NCBI GenBank assembly: GCA_015680685.1
Contig: MNCI01011459.1
Coordinates: forward strand, 398,762-462,761
Direction: 5' to 3'
Length of the DNA: 64,000 nt
From: Gnetum montanum
Lineage: Eukaryota > Streptophyta > Gnetopsida > Gnetales > Gnetaceae
The position numbers and the translations under genes are program-made. The notes beneath the pieces are model-generated. The model saw only the letters and a list, made by a program, of their open reading frames with translations, searched no databases and had not been told where the DNA came from. Each line of letters starts with the position of its first letter. Position 1 is the first letter of the stretch. Of the stretch, positions 10,304-19,081 are shown piece by piece.

Positions 10304-11203
10304 GTGTGTAGTAATCAAAGTATGATAATAGAGAGTTCATTTGTGCAGCCAACAATTTCAAAATTTGATGGGCACTATGATCATTGGACAATGCTCATGG
10401 AAAACTTCTTGTGTTCTAAGGAGTATTGGGGTTTGGTGGAGAATGGGATTCCTGTAGCAGCAGAAGGTGTTGTTCTTACAGATGCACAGAAGAAGAATAT
10501 TGAAGATCAAAAGTTGAAAGATTTGAAAGCAAAGAACTATCTATTTCAAGCATTAGATTGTTCAATCCTAGAAACGATCCTCAACAAGGATACAACCAAG
10601 AACATATGAGATTTTTTGAAACAGAAATATCAAGGTACAACACGAGTCAAGTGTGCATACTTGCAAGCTCTTTGGAAGGAGTTTGAAACTCTCCACATGA
10701 AGGCAGGAGAATTTGTGAATGAGTACTTTGCTCAAACCCTTACCATAGCTAGCAAGATGAAAGCAAATGGTGAGGACAAGGGAGATGTTGTGGTTGAGAA
10801 AATTTTGAGATTCATGACTCCAAAGTTTGATTTTGTTGTGTGTTCCATTATGGAGTCTAAGGATACAGACACCATGACCATTGATGAGTTACAAAGAAGC
10901 CTACTTGTGCATGAACAACACATGAGTTCTCATGTTGAAGAAGAACATGCTTTGAAGATAACCCATGGCAATCAATCAGGAGGAAGGGGTCAAGGCCGTG
11001 GAAGTTTTAGAGGAAGAGGAAGGGGAAGAGCCAGACAAAGCTTCGACAAAGCCACAATGGAGTGCTATAATTCTCACAAGCTTGGGCACTTTCAATGGGA
11101 CTGTCCAAGCAAAGAGAAGGAGGCCAATTATGCTAAGACTCAAGAAGAGATGTTGCTGATGGCATATGTGGATATGAATAAGACCAATGAAGATGATATA
11201 TGA
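10304..11203 (+). pseudogene. gag: copia gag polyprotein, degenerate
   Basis: Gag of copia element A, broken by one stop (TGA at about 10607 where WDFLKQKY would be expected) and otherwise open for about 300 codons. It shows the UBN2-type gag fold signature (FDGHYDHWTMLMENFL near the N-terminus, LWKEFETLHMKAGEFVNEYF in the middle). An Arg/Gly-rich basic stretch (GGRGQGRGSFRGRGRGR) and a zinc knuckle CYNSHKLGHFQWDC follow, in which the second Cys of CX2C has become Ser. Translation may begin a little upstream of 10304. The gene continues into pol in the same direction, as a single polyprotein in the living ancestor. Confidence 0.9.
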
Positions 11204-12437
11204 TTTCTTGAATCGAGATGTAGCAATCATATGTGTGGAAAGAAGAAATACTTTTCTGATCTTGATGAAAATTTCAGAGACACAGTAAAGCTAGGTAACA
11301 ACTCAAGCATGGCTGTAATGAGAAAGGGTAACTTAAGGTTGTAGGTGAATGAAGTAATACATATTATCACAGATGTATTTTATGCACTGGAGCTGAAGAA
11401 TAATTTGTTAAGTATTGGGCAATTGTAAGAAAAGAGGCTTGCCATTCTATTTCAACATGAAAGTGTAAGGTGTTTCATCAGGAGAGAGGCTTAATCATGG
11501 AAATGAAGATGTCTTCAAATCGAATGTTCACTACATGCTACATCTCAACCTATAGCATCTTGTTTCAACACAATTACGAAAGATATGGTGCAACTTTGGC
11601 ATTGTATATATGGACACTTAAACTTTAAGGGCTTAAAGAATCTTCAGCAGAAGAACATGGTAGATGGTTTACCACAACTTAAGTCTCCTTCAAGGCTTTG
11701 CAAGGATTGTTTGGTGGGGAAGCAACAAAGAAACTCATTTCCAAAGAAGAGCACCTGGAGAGCATCACAAATTCTTTAGTTAGTGCATGCAAATATTTGT
11801 GGACTGATCACCCCCATCTCTAACAACAAGAAAAGGTATCTAATTACTTTCATTGATGACTTTAGTAGAAAAACATGGGTTTACTTCTTAATTGAGAAAT
11901 CAGAAGCCTTTGTTGTTTTCAACAGTTTTAAAATTCATGCTGAGAAGAAAGTAAGCTTGTTAATTAGAGGTTTACGTACTGATCATGGAGGAGAATTTAC
12001 ATCACAAGAGTTCACCAATTTTTTTGATATAAATGATATATAAAGACAATTCACAGCCACATACTTGCCCCAAATACTTGCCCCGACAAAACAAAGTTGT
12101 GGAACAAAAGAATAGAATGATTATGAATATGGTTTATAGTATGCTTTCAAAAAAGAAGATTTCCAAAGCTTTCTGGCCTAAAGCAGTAAACTGGACAGTG
12201 CACATTTTGAATCAAAGTCTAACATTAGTAGTGAAAAATATGACCCCATAAGAAGCTTGGAATAGGGTCAAGCCTTTAATTGAGTATTTGAGAGTTTTTG
12301 GATGTGTCTCTCATGTTCATGTACTTGATAATAAAAGATCTAAGCTAGATGATAAGAGCTTGAGTTGTATTCTGCTTGGAGTTAGTGAGGAGTCAAAGGC
12401 TTATAGACTTTATGATCTAGCTTCACAAAGGATTATA
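11204..12437 (+). pseudogene. copia protease remnant and integrase
   Basis: Continues from gag. The protease active site is destroyed: FLESRCSNHMCG stands where FLDSGCSNHMCG is usual. A GAG-pre-integrase segment follows (LWHCIYGHLNFKGLKNLQ, then CKDCLVGKQQRNSF, the zinc-binding motif with CX2C), then the integrase core beginning HANICGLI (Asp replaced by Asn) with ITFIDDFSRKTWVYFL and LRTDHGGEFTSQEF. A frameshift near 12030 splits the core before the last acidic residue region. The chain then runs through ESKAYRLYDLASQRIIL and is cut by the insertion at 12438. At least seven stops are present. Confidence 0.88.
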
Positions 12438-12936
12438 CTAGCCTAGTTATATATTTATAATATAGAGAATCTTATTTGTTTACAAGTAAAAAGTTCTTTG
12501 AGTAAAAAATTTATGATTTCTGGACGAAGAACAAGATTTAAAAACCCAAATTTTCATGCCTTCTGGACAAAGAACAAGAGTTATGTACCTTATTTTTCCT
12601 AAGAATGGGTTTTTTGAAAAAAAAAATTTCCATCAATTAGTGTATGCTCTCACCCTGGGCCGAATTTGTTGTTTTTGATATATAATGCAAATTTGATTGA
12701 GAGTGAGAGCATACACTAATTGATAGAAATTTTCTTTTCAGAAAACCCATCCTTAGGAAAAATAAGGTACAAAATTCTTGTTCTTTGTCTAGAAGGCATG
12801 AAAATTTGGGTTTTTAAATCTTGTTCTTCGTCCAGAAGTCGTGAATTTTTTTACTCAAAGAACTTTTTACTTGTAAACAAATAAGATTCTCTCGGCCAAT
12901 TTATAGATATATATTATAAATATATAACTAAGCTAG
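12438..12936. mobile_element. Foldback (long inverted-repeat) element
   Basis: About 499 bp consisting of two inverted arms (12438-12652 and about 12700-12936) around a loop of about 48 bp. The ends read CTAGCCTAGTTATATATTT and, inverted, ATATATAACTAAGCTAG. Inside, TTCTGGACGAAGAACAAGAT on the left pairs with ATCTTGTTCTTCGTCCAGAA on the right, and TCAATTAGTGTATGCTCTCA pairs at the loop. The arms are highly similar; the right arm has about 20 extra bases (including GGCCGAGAG) missing on the left. It has no coding potential. A transcript would fold into a hairpin of more than 200 bp. It is either a foldback/MITE-type element or part of the Helitron-like insertion beside it. Confidence 0.85.
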
Positions 12937-13033
12937 TGATTGCCAGTCATCTGCTGCAGCGATAATTTAAACATAACAAATAAAAATCTTATAAGACCAT
13001 GGAATGCTTTATTGAATGATTATAAGAATGAGA

Positions 13034-13320
13034 TCATTCTTCATTAGATTTAATGCGTTGCTCTTTATCTAATCTACTTTGAAGGTGCGAAACCTTAAAT
13101 ATCTTTATATATTTTTCTTTGGAGATTGGAGAAAATATCTTCAAATTGTCAATACTCCTCACTCGAGATAGTGCCACAAATGTAAGACCTGTTGTTTCTT
13201 TGCTACCAACATCTATACATGCTTTCTCCAATGTCATTCCCTGTGACTTATGTATCGTTAAAGCCCATGCTAATCTAAGTGGTAGTTGGCGAGATCCTAT
13301 TGCAAAGAACCCACACAGAA
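13034..13320 (-). pseudogene. PIF1-like DNA helicase, C-terminal fragment
   Basis: Minus-strand fragment reading QLPLRLAWALTIHKSQGMTLEKACIDVG-like sequence: LRLAWALTIHKSQG and MTLEKACIDVG are adjacent, followed by GLTFVALSRVRSIDNLKI. These are the last conserved motifs of the superfamily 1B PIF1/RecD helicases, including the helicase half of Helitron RepHel proteins. A short tail to the stop at 13034 is lysine-rich. Everything upstream (Walker A and B motifs) is absent. Its position inside a transposon insertion favours a Helitron origin over a host PIF1 gene. Confidence 0.85.
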
Positions 13321-13862
13321 GATTCTTTTAAATTATTATCGCCCTTGGCTTGCTATGCTTGGGCTCTAGCACCAAATGCAGGCTCATTTGTAGAGCCATT
13401 TGCAGATCCTCATCTTCGTGATCCGTCATGGCTGAAAAATCGGCAAATGAATCCACGAAAGGGAATTCTAGAACACAAAAAAGAATCTTGAGCTTTACAA
13501 CTCGCTCTTTGATAAATCCAAAAAATAAAAATGCTTTTCAGAATTGAATGGGTTTAGGGTTTGATGCGAAAAAGCAGCAGCAGACAAGGAAGAATGTGTG
13601 CCTGAAAATTGCAGCACAATTTCTCCTTTCTGAAATGAATGTGAGTTCTGATGTTTCTTGCACGATAGTGGTAGAGAGCACGGTTCAGGTCAAATCAGAT
13701 CGAATATGGACAATACAAACTGCAAATTTTGCGCCTTTAAAGAATGAAAATGAACAAAGACTGGATTAACATTTTTAGTGTAGATTTTGTTGTTTCTGCA
13801 CACATAAAAATGAAAATGAAGAGCAGACCTTGTCTGAAATGGACTTTGCTGGCACTTGTCCT

Positions 13863-13976
13863 TCACAACTTTCCTTCGGACATGGCTCGATGTCTCGCGG
13901 ATACCTCACTTCCTTCCACCTGTTGTTGCTGCATTTCTGCTTGACGCGTTCTTTGACGTAAGCGATTTTGTTCCAT
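13863..13976 (-). pseudogene. Short N-terminal ORF of the Helitron-like element
   Basis: 37-codon minus-strand frame starting MEQNRLRQRTRQAEMQQQQV and ending at TGA (13863-13865). It is Arg/Gln-rich, as the N-termini of Helitron proteins often are. It lies about 115 bases downstream of a clear TATA box, so the ATG at 13976 is a credible start. The sequence continues in other frames without a recognisable domain. It may be the truncated start of the lost RepHel protein; that is an inference. Confidence 0.45.
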
Positions 13977-14087
13977 TATTTGCAACTCCAAAGGATCTCC
14001 CCCTTACCGAGCTTCTCTTCTTCAATCTCTGAGATGTTGTTGTTTCACTCGGTTTAACTCACACTCTCTATTACCTAGCATGATCTG

Positions 14088-14096
14088 TATTTATAG
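14088..14096 (-). promoter_or_regulatory. TATA box of the Helitron-like element
   Basis: Minus strand CTATAAATA about 115 bases before the ATG at 13976, with a purine-rich leader between. Confidence 0.55.
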
Positions 14097-14153
14097 GAAT
14101 GAGAACAATGCAACCTTTCTAAACATATTATGCAACCTTTCATAACACGTTAG

Positions 14154-14288
14154 CGTTAGTCAGTGTTATGTACAAAGTTGGCATTACCGAAATATGGTAA
14201 TGGCCTCTCGGGAAAGTCAACGTTAGTCAGCGTTATGGACAAAGTTAGCATTACCGAAATATGAATGGTAATGGCCTCTCGGCCAAAT
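14154..14288 (-). repeat. Two tandem 67-bp repeats with hairpins
   Basis: CGTTAGTCAGTGTTATG... at 14154 and CGTTAGTCAGCGTTATG... at 14221. Each contains GCATTACCGAAATATGG-like sequence that folds back (CATTACC/GGTAATG) and ends GGCCTCTCGG. They form one terminus of the Helitron-like insertion. Confidence 0.8.
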
Positions 14289-16105
14289 TAAGTAGAGATG
14301 TTGTATTTGAAGAAGACAAAAGTTGGGATTGGGATACAAAATATAAAGAAGCCATTGTGTTTGATTTAGAATGGGGTGATTGTGAGGAGGAAGTAGTTGA
14401 GTTTGATGAGAATGAAGAGGGAAGTGAGTTTGATAATTTTGATATAGAAGAAGAAGAGGAGAATCTTTCCTCTGATTCTTTGACTAACTCTCCTTGCTTG
14501 AATGAAGGGAGGAATAGGGCACCATGAATTTGGATGAGAGACTATGTAACAGGAGAAGGACTTTTTGAAGAAGAAGCTTATTAGGCCATGATTGCAGTTG
14601 TCAATCCAATTCACTTTGAAGATGCTATGAAAAGTGAGAAGTGGAGGAAAGCCATGGATGTGGGAATTGTAGCAATACAAAAGAATGACACGTGGGAATT
14701 AATGGAGTTGCTTGAGGGAAGAAAGAAAGTTAGAGTGAAGTGGGTTTATAAGACTAAACTTAATGAGAATGGAGAAGTGGACAAATACAAGGCTAGGCTT
14801 GTTGTGAAAGGATATGCTCAGTAGTATGGGTTAGATTATACAGAATTTTTTGCACCCATGGCACACATGGAGACTATTCATTTGGCGGTAGCACTTGCAG
14901 TTCAAAGGGATGGATCATCTACCAACTAGATGTGAAGTCTGCATTTTCACATATTGAGTTGAATAAGAATGTTTTTGTGGAGTAGCCTTGTGGTTATGTG
15001 CAAAAGGCTCATGAACAAAAGGTTTATAAGTTAAAGAAGGCACTTTATGGGCTTAAGCAAGCACCACGTGCTTGGTACAGCCATATAGAAGCCTATTTTA
15101 TGAAGGAAGAATTTGAGACATGTGACTACAAGCATATTTTGTTTATCAAGACAAGAGAAGACAAAGTTTTAATTGTAAGTTTGTACATTGATGATCTCAT
15201 TTTTACTAGAAATGATGAATTGATGTTTATAGTGTTTAAAAAGTCGACGAAGCATGAGTTCAGCATGACTAATCTTGGGTAAGATGAGGTATTTTCTTAG
15301 TCTCAAAGTCTTGCAAAGATCAAATGGTGTTTTTGTAAAGTCAGAAGAAGTATGCATTGGAGGTGTTGTAAAGATTTGGAATGGATAAAGTTAATTCTGT
15401 CCAAAATCCAATTGTTCCTAGCTTTAAGCTTGTGAAGGATGAAGGTGGAGTTAATGTGGACAATACTTACTATAAATAGATGGTGGGTAGTCTATATCTC
15501 ACTGCTTGTTGACTAGACATGATGTTTGTGGTGAGTCTTATTAGTAGGTATATGGAAAATCCAACTGAGCTTCATCTACAAGTAGCAAAAAGGGTGTTGA
15601 GATATTTGAAGGGAACAACTAAGTTTGGAATTTTTTATTGGAAGGGAGGAGATGATGAACTTGTTGCTTACACCAATAGTGATTATGCTGGAGATTTAGA
15701 AGATAGAAAGAGCACATCAGGTTATGTGTTTTTATTGAGTTTAGGAGCAATATCTTGGTCATAAAAAAAATAACCAGTCATAAGTCTATCTACTACGAAC
15801 ATGGAGTTCATTGCTGTAGCTTCATGTGTGTGCCACGCAGTATGGTTGAAAAGGATGTTGGGAAAGCTGAATTAGAAGCAAGATAAACCAACTATTATTC
15901 ATTGTGATAGTAGTTCTGCAATCAAACTTTTGAAGAACCCAAGAATGCATGGATGTAGTAAGCACATGAATGTGCACTACCATTTTCTTCAAGAGCTCAT
16001 CAAGGCTAATACTATGGAGTTGGTACACTGTGGTACACAAGAACAATTGGATAATGTAATGACTAAACCACTCAAGATGAATGTATTCTTGAAGCTGTAA
16101 GAACT
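14286..16105 (+). pseudogene. copia reverse transcriptase and RNase H
   Basis: Second half of the copia pol. It begins SRDVVFEEDKSWDWD and an acidic linker, then the reverse transcriptase: MKSEKWRKAMDVGI, WVYKTKLNENGEVDKYKARL, LKKALYGLKQAPRAWY and the catalytic box SLYIDDLIFT (Y-I-D-D intact) near 15180. RNase H follows: LVAYTNSDYAGDLEDRKSTS (first catalytic Asp replaced by Asn, second kept), IIHCDSSSAIKLLKNP and LVHCGTQEQLDNVMTKPL. Stops occur at about ten sites, mostly TAG/TGA in place of Gln, Trp or Arg codons, and at 15280 a frameshift follows MTNLG. Length and order match a complete copia C-terminus. Confidence 0.93.
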
Positions 16106-16154
16106 ATTGGAGTATGTTCTAAAACTAATATAAACTGATTGCTTATAGCATTCA

Positions 16155-16382
16155 ATTTAAGAGAGGAATTGTTGGGTTTGTTTTAGTGATTTGTTACTTA
16201 ATCAATAAAATTCCTATTATTGAGGGATTCTTATTTGTTTTGATTTAGTCTTTCCATGTCTTAGGAGTTGTTAGACATGGGATGTTTATCTTTTCAATTT
16301 GTTATGTAAGGATATATATATTAGCCAAAGTTATTTTCCAATAAATCATTCTGATTTCTCCCCATTGCTATAGTTTCTAACA
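16155..16382 (+). repeat. Polypurine tract and 3' LTR of copia element A
   Basis: AAGAGAGGAAT (ending 16169) precedes TGTTGGG at 16170. The LTR runs to 16382 (213 bp) and matches 9963-10245 except for two missing 34-bp units and scattered transitions. It is followed by TATAC. Confidence 0.92.
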
Positions 16383-16387
16383 TATAC

Positions 16388-16965
16388 AACCTACCTAAGT
16401 ATAAATTTCACGTACAACTTCTCTATCTTTCACCATATTTGTGACGTCTGCAGAAAGAGCCAATTCTGTCTCAGATTGTTCTCCTCGACTCTCTTTGCTA
16501 TACCTAAGCACGATCCATTTCTTTAACTCTGCTTTATTCTTTCTCAGTGTGACAACCTCATTTCTATTCAAGTATTTCTTGTGCAAAAAACGCACTGCAG
16601 CGATCATTGTGGAAGATCCAAGACAAATCCCCATTCTGTCGATGGCCATATTAAACATACATTTGATATAAGAAGTGAAAACCAAAGAACAAGCTACCGA
16701 ACAGAATCAGCTACCTCAGCTGAGAATGCTCCAGGCAATGCCTTGAAGGGATCGATGATTACCAAAGCATAATAAAGCAATTTAAACCTTGGCCTAGGGA
16801 GTAAAAATATCTGCGAGAATATAGTTTCCGCCAGTATTTGGTCATAATTGAAAGGAACTGGTAACCCAACCAATTATGTATTGTATTCTTTCGTGTAGCC
16901 ATCGAGATAGAACAGAACATCTAGAATATACTTATCCACTGCGATCAATTGGCTTCATGATTTCA
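16388..16965 (-). pseudogene. Nuclear cap-binding protein CBP80 (ABH1) fragment
   Basis: Minus-strand fragment of the large subunit of the nuclear cap-binding complex. From 16965 down it reads KYILDVLFYLDGYTKEYNT, LVGLPVPFNYDQILAETI, FSQIFLLPRPRFKLLYYAL and VIIDPFKALPGAFSAEVADS. After a jump it continues LVLWFSLLISNVCLIWPSTE and WGFVLDLPQ. In plant CBP80 these blocks are separated by about 16 residues (an ALFEKI...R segment) that are missing here, with no intron at the junction. Stops replace Trp/Gln codons. From about 16600 to 16388 the reading is too decayed to follow. It lies on the same strand as the aldehyde oxidase and protease fragments and was separated from them by the copia insertion. 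Confidence 0.8.
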
Positions 16966-17263
16966 TCACCCCTGAATTTAGAGAATACAATTTAGAGAAT
17001 ACTGTGCATGTAACTTAATCAGAATCTTTCTTTCAAACACACTGGGAATAATTTTAAGGGAATAAAATAGGTGTTAAAGCTTGCTCCATTAAATCACACA
17101 AATGTACCAATAAAAAGAACCTGAAAAGAATATGGTTAGTTTTATAGTTTAAAATTAATTGAATAAAGTTACGAAGAAAAATTAAATCAATTTTTTGACA
17201 AATTATTAAGAAAAATTTGAATAATTCTAATAAATAAAACAAAAAAAAAGGAGAAGAAAACCC
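16966..17263. other. Unassigned AT-rich spacer
   Basis: Between the CBP80 fragment and psaC. It may be plastid sequence upstream of psaC, but nothing diagnostic is visible. Confidence 0.4.
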
Positions 17264-17560
17264 ATGTCTCATTTAGTTAAAATCTATAATACATGTATTG
17301 ATTGTACCCAATATGTTCGGGCATGCCTTATGTGTGTACTAAAAATAATACCTTGAAATGATTATAGGGCTAAACAAATAGCTTCACCTCTCTAAACCAA
17401 GGATTGTATCAGTTGCAAAAGATGTGAATCTGCTTGTTCAACTAATTGCTTATGTATATGTTTATATTTATGATATGAAACTGCTTGTTCAACTAATTGC
17501 TTATGTATATGTTTATATTTATGATATGAAACAACTCATAGTATGGACCTTACTTATTAA
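17264..17560 (+). pseudogene. psaC: Nuclear copy of plastid psaC with 51-bp internal duplication
   Basis: Copy of the plastid gene for PsaC, the 81-residue subunit that holds the two terminal 4Fe-4S clusters of photosystem I. It starts ATGTCTCATTTAGTTAAAAT and reads [15 protein letters not shown] (first cluster, one Cys changed to Tyr), then KDCISCKRCESACSTN (second cluster, all four Cys kept), and ends YETTHSMDLTY and TAA. Length is 297 bp: the normal 246 bp plus exactly 51 bp from a perfect tandem duplication at 17430-17531. One stop replaces Trp (GTACCTTGAAATG). Part of a larger plastid insertion with ccsA, trnL, trnP and ycf1. Confidence 0.92.
17430..17531 (+). repeat. Perfect tandem duplication (2 x 51 bp) inside the psaC copy
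   Basis: CTGCTTGTTCAACTAATTGC... begins at 17430 and again at 17481. The unit is 51 bp and the copies look identical, so the duplication is younger than most of the decay in the gene, and it preserves the frame. Confidence 0.95.
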
Positions 17561-17576
17561 ACAATTAGGGTATTTA

Positions 17577-18470
17577 TCACTTTTGTTTTAGAAAAAGTAT
17601 CCATTAGTATGAACACCTGTACCACAAAGTTTTATTAAAAAAATAGATCCAAATAAGAAACCATCCTAGCAAAGCTACAAGCATTAATTTTTATTCCTCC
17701 CATCCCTTATTCAATGTTATATGAATGTAATTTGCAAAAACTAATTAAATTATCAATGCCTAAGTTTCTTTTGGGTCCCAACTCCAATAATGTCCCAAGA
17801 CATCATTTGGCCATATTACTTTGGAAAGAATACTTAAATTTAAAAAAATAAATTCAAAAAAATACACTATAAAAATTTAGATGATTGATTTGTTGAATCA
17901 TCCAAATTTCTCACAAATTTTCCAATAGAACAACAATGTGCAATTTTTTAAGAACTGTGGTGTCTTTTGAGTTCATAGCTAAAAAAGCTATTGTTGATAA
18001 AGATCCACATAGAAGAGTAATGCAACCCAAAAAAAAATAATGGTTATGTGCATGATCAACCAATAAGACTGTGATGCAGGTATTAATTTTTGTGACTATT
18101 TCATATCTATTGGAAGAACTAAAGTGGTGATCTTGTAAGAAAACAAGGTACTTGGCAAAGTTATAATACGTATATTAGAACTCCAAAATTGAATAAAAAC
18201 ATTAATAAAATAAAAATTCCAAAAGATAAATATTAAAGATTCATATAAATTGCTTAAAGGTAAATGCCTTGAATAAAACCATCGAATCATTAAAATTATC
18301 ATTATACACAAGAACACAAGAAATACACCCTTTTTTTTTTTTTTTTACCAAATTACCTATTTTTGTAGTTGGATAATCTAAATTTTCCTCCAAAACAAGA
18401 GTAATTATTAGAAAAAGATGAAATATATTTGGATTAATATGTGTTCTAAACTTATCAAAATCATAAAAAT
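17577..18470 (-). pseudogene. ccsA: Nuclear copy of plastid ccsA
   Basis: Minus-strand copy of ccsA, the plastid membrane protein that attaches heme to c-type cytochromes. Read from 18470 down: HLFLIITLVLEENLDYPTT, a run of Lys codons (poly(A) expansion at 18329-18347), then [20 protein letters not shown] and, near the C-terminus, [10 protein letters not shown], the heme-handling tryptophan-rich motif of the CcsA/CcmC family, followed by LVFANYIHITLNKGWEE and ALLGWFLIWI. The stop is TGA at 17577-17579, only 16 bp from the psaC stop on the other strand. Stops and frameshifts are scattered. The absence of ndhD between psaC and ccsA is informative about the donor plastome. Confidence 0.9.
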
Positions 18471-18514
18471 CTAAAAAACTAAAAATTTGAAATCCAATTA
18501 GAAATATACTAAAA

Positions 18515-18591
18515 TGCAAACTTGAAGGATTGAAGGAACTTTTGCTACCTCTTCCTAAGAGCAACATGTCTACCTATTTTACTATGGCAGC
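18515..18591 (-). pseudogene. trnL-UAG: Nuclear copy of plastid trnL-UAG
   Basis: Minus strand reads GCTGCCATAGTAAAATAGG, TAGACATGTTGCTCTTAGGA (anticodon TAG in CTCTTAGGAAG), in the place expected upstream of ccsA. The T-arm is decayed (AGTTCCTTCAATCC). Not functional. Confidence 0.8.
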
Positions 18592-18692
18592 ATTAACAAA
18601 AACAAAATGTACTTTTTTCTTGTTTTCAATTCAAATATAGTACCAATTAATATTTTAGAATTATCCTTAGTTTCATTCTAGTTTTTATGTCA

Positions 18693-18766
18693 ATTAGGAT
18701 ATAATGCACCTTGGTAGTATGACACCATGGGATGTGTAAAGTAACATGTTCAACTCCTACTACCTT
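18693..18766 (+). pseudogene. trnP-GGG: Probable nuclear copy of plastid trnP-GGG
   Basis: Plus-strand tRNA-like sequence: AGGATATAATGCACCTTGG (D-arm typical of plastid Pro tRNAs, GCAGCTTGGTAG), anticodon arm ACACC-ATGGGAT-GTGT in which loop ATGGGAT gives anticodon GGG and one base is missing from the 3' stem, then GTTCAACTCCTAC (T-arm). Neighbours trnL-UAG and ccsA support the identity. trnP-GGG is found in plastomes of gymnosperms, ferns and bryophytes but not angiosperms. Decay makes this less certain than the neighbours. Confidence 0.55.
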
Positions 18767-19081
18767 GATAGTAGAAAATATTCTACTTTACTCTAATCTT
18801 ATATATATATATATAGCTATCTCATCTTTTTATAAAAATAAAATAAAGATCTAGTTTGGCTTTTATAAGCTTTGTTTATATTAGGTTTTAACAACATTTC
18901 TATCAATAATATTATGAATAATCTTTTTTGTAGAGTTCAAACAAGTAATACTTTTATCTATATGTAAAAAAAAGTTAGTTATATTATTTTGGAGATAGAC
19001 ATTTTCTTCTTTTTTATTCTATTAATGATTTTTTTTACTTCTATTCTACTTAATTGGATTACTTTGAAGTTTTTTGATTAA
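18767..19081. other. Plastid-derived spacer, no gene recognised
   Basis: AT-rich, with a TATATATATATATA run at about 18802. rpl32 would be expected near trnP in many plastomes, but I cannot find it on either strand. Confidence 0.4.

Larger units (their letters stand above)
12937..14288 (-). mobile_element. Helitron-like remnant inserted in copia element A
   Basis: The segment that, together with the foldback, splits the copia reading frame between RIIL (12437) and SRDVVFEED (14290). On the minus strand it has a tandemly repeated left end with hairpins (CATTACC...GGTAATG and GGCCGAGAGGCC), a TATA box, a short N-terminal ORF, and at its far end the last part of a PIF1-type helicase. The replication initiator and most of the helicase are deleted. 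The combination fits an internally deleted Helitron, but I could not identify a clean TC...CTRR pair of ends, so the class is inferred. Confidence 0.6.
9963..16382 (+). mobile_element. Ty1/copia element A, complete with target duplications
   Basis: Plus-strand LTR retrotransposon bounded by TGTTGGG...TCTAACA LTRs and flanked by identical 5-bp target duplications TATAC (9958-9962 and 16383-16387). Order: 5' LTR, Met-type primer site, gag, protease remnant, integrase, [insertion of foldback and Helitron-like DNA, 12438-14285], reverse transcriptase, RNase H, polypurine tract, 3' LTR. The domain order integrase before reverse transcriptase defines copia. Coding parts carry many stops, so it is dead. 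It landed between the aspartic protease fragment and the CBP80 fragment. Confidence 0.95.

Noticed and set aside
12438-14288. Clean Helitron ends (TC...CTRR between A and T)
   Set aside because: CTAG occurs at 12438, but the opposite end does not show TC at the point where the copia frame resumes; the class stays provisional.
18241-18567. 108-codon minus-strand frame starting MLLLGRGSKSS
   Set aside because: Its first part is the trnL-UAG copy read as protein and the rest is ccsA in part out of frame; not a separate gene.
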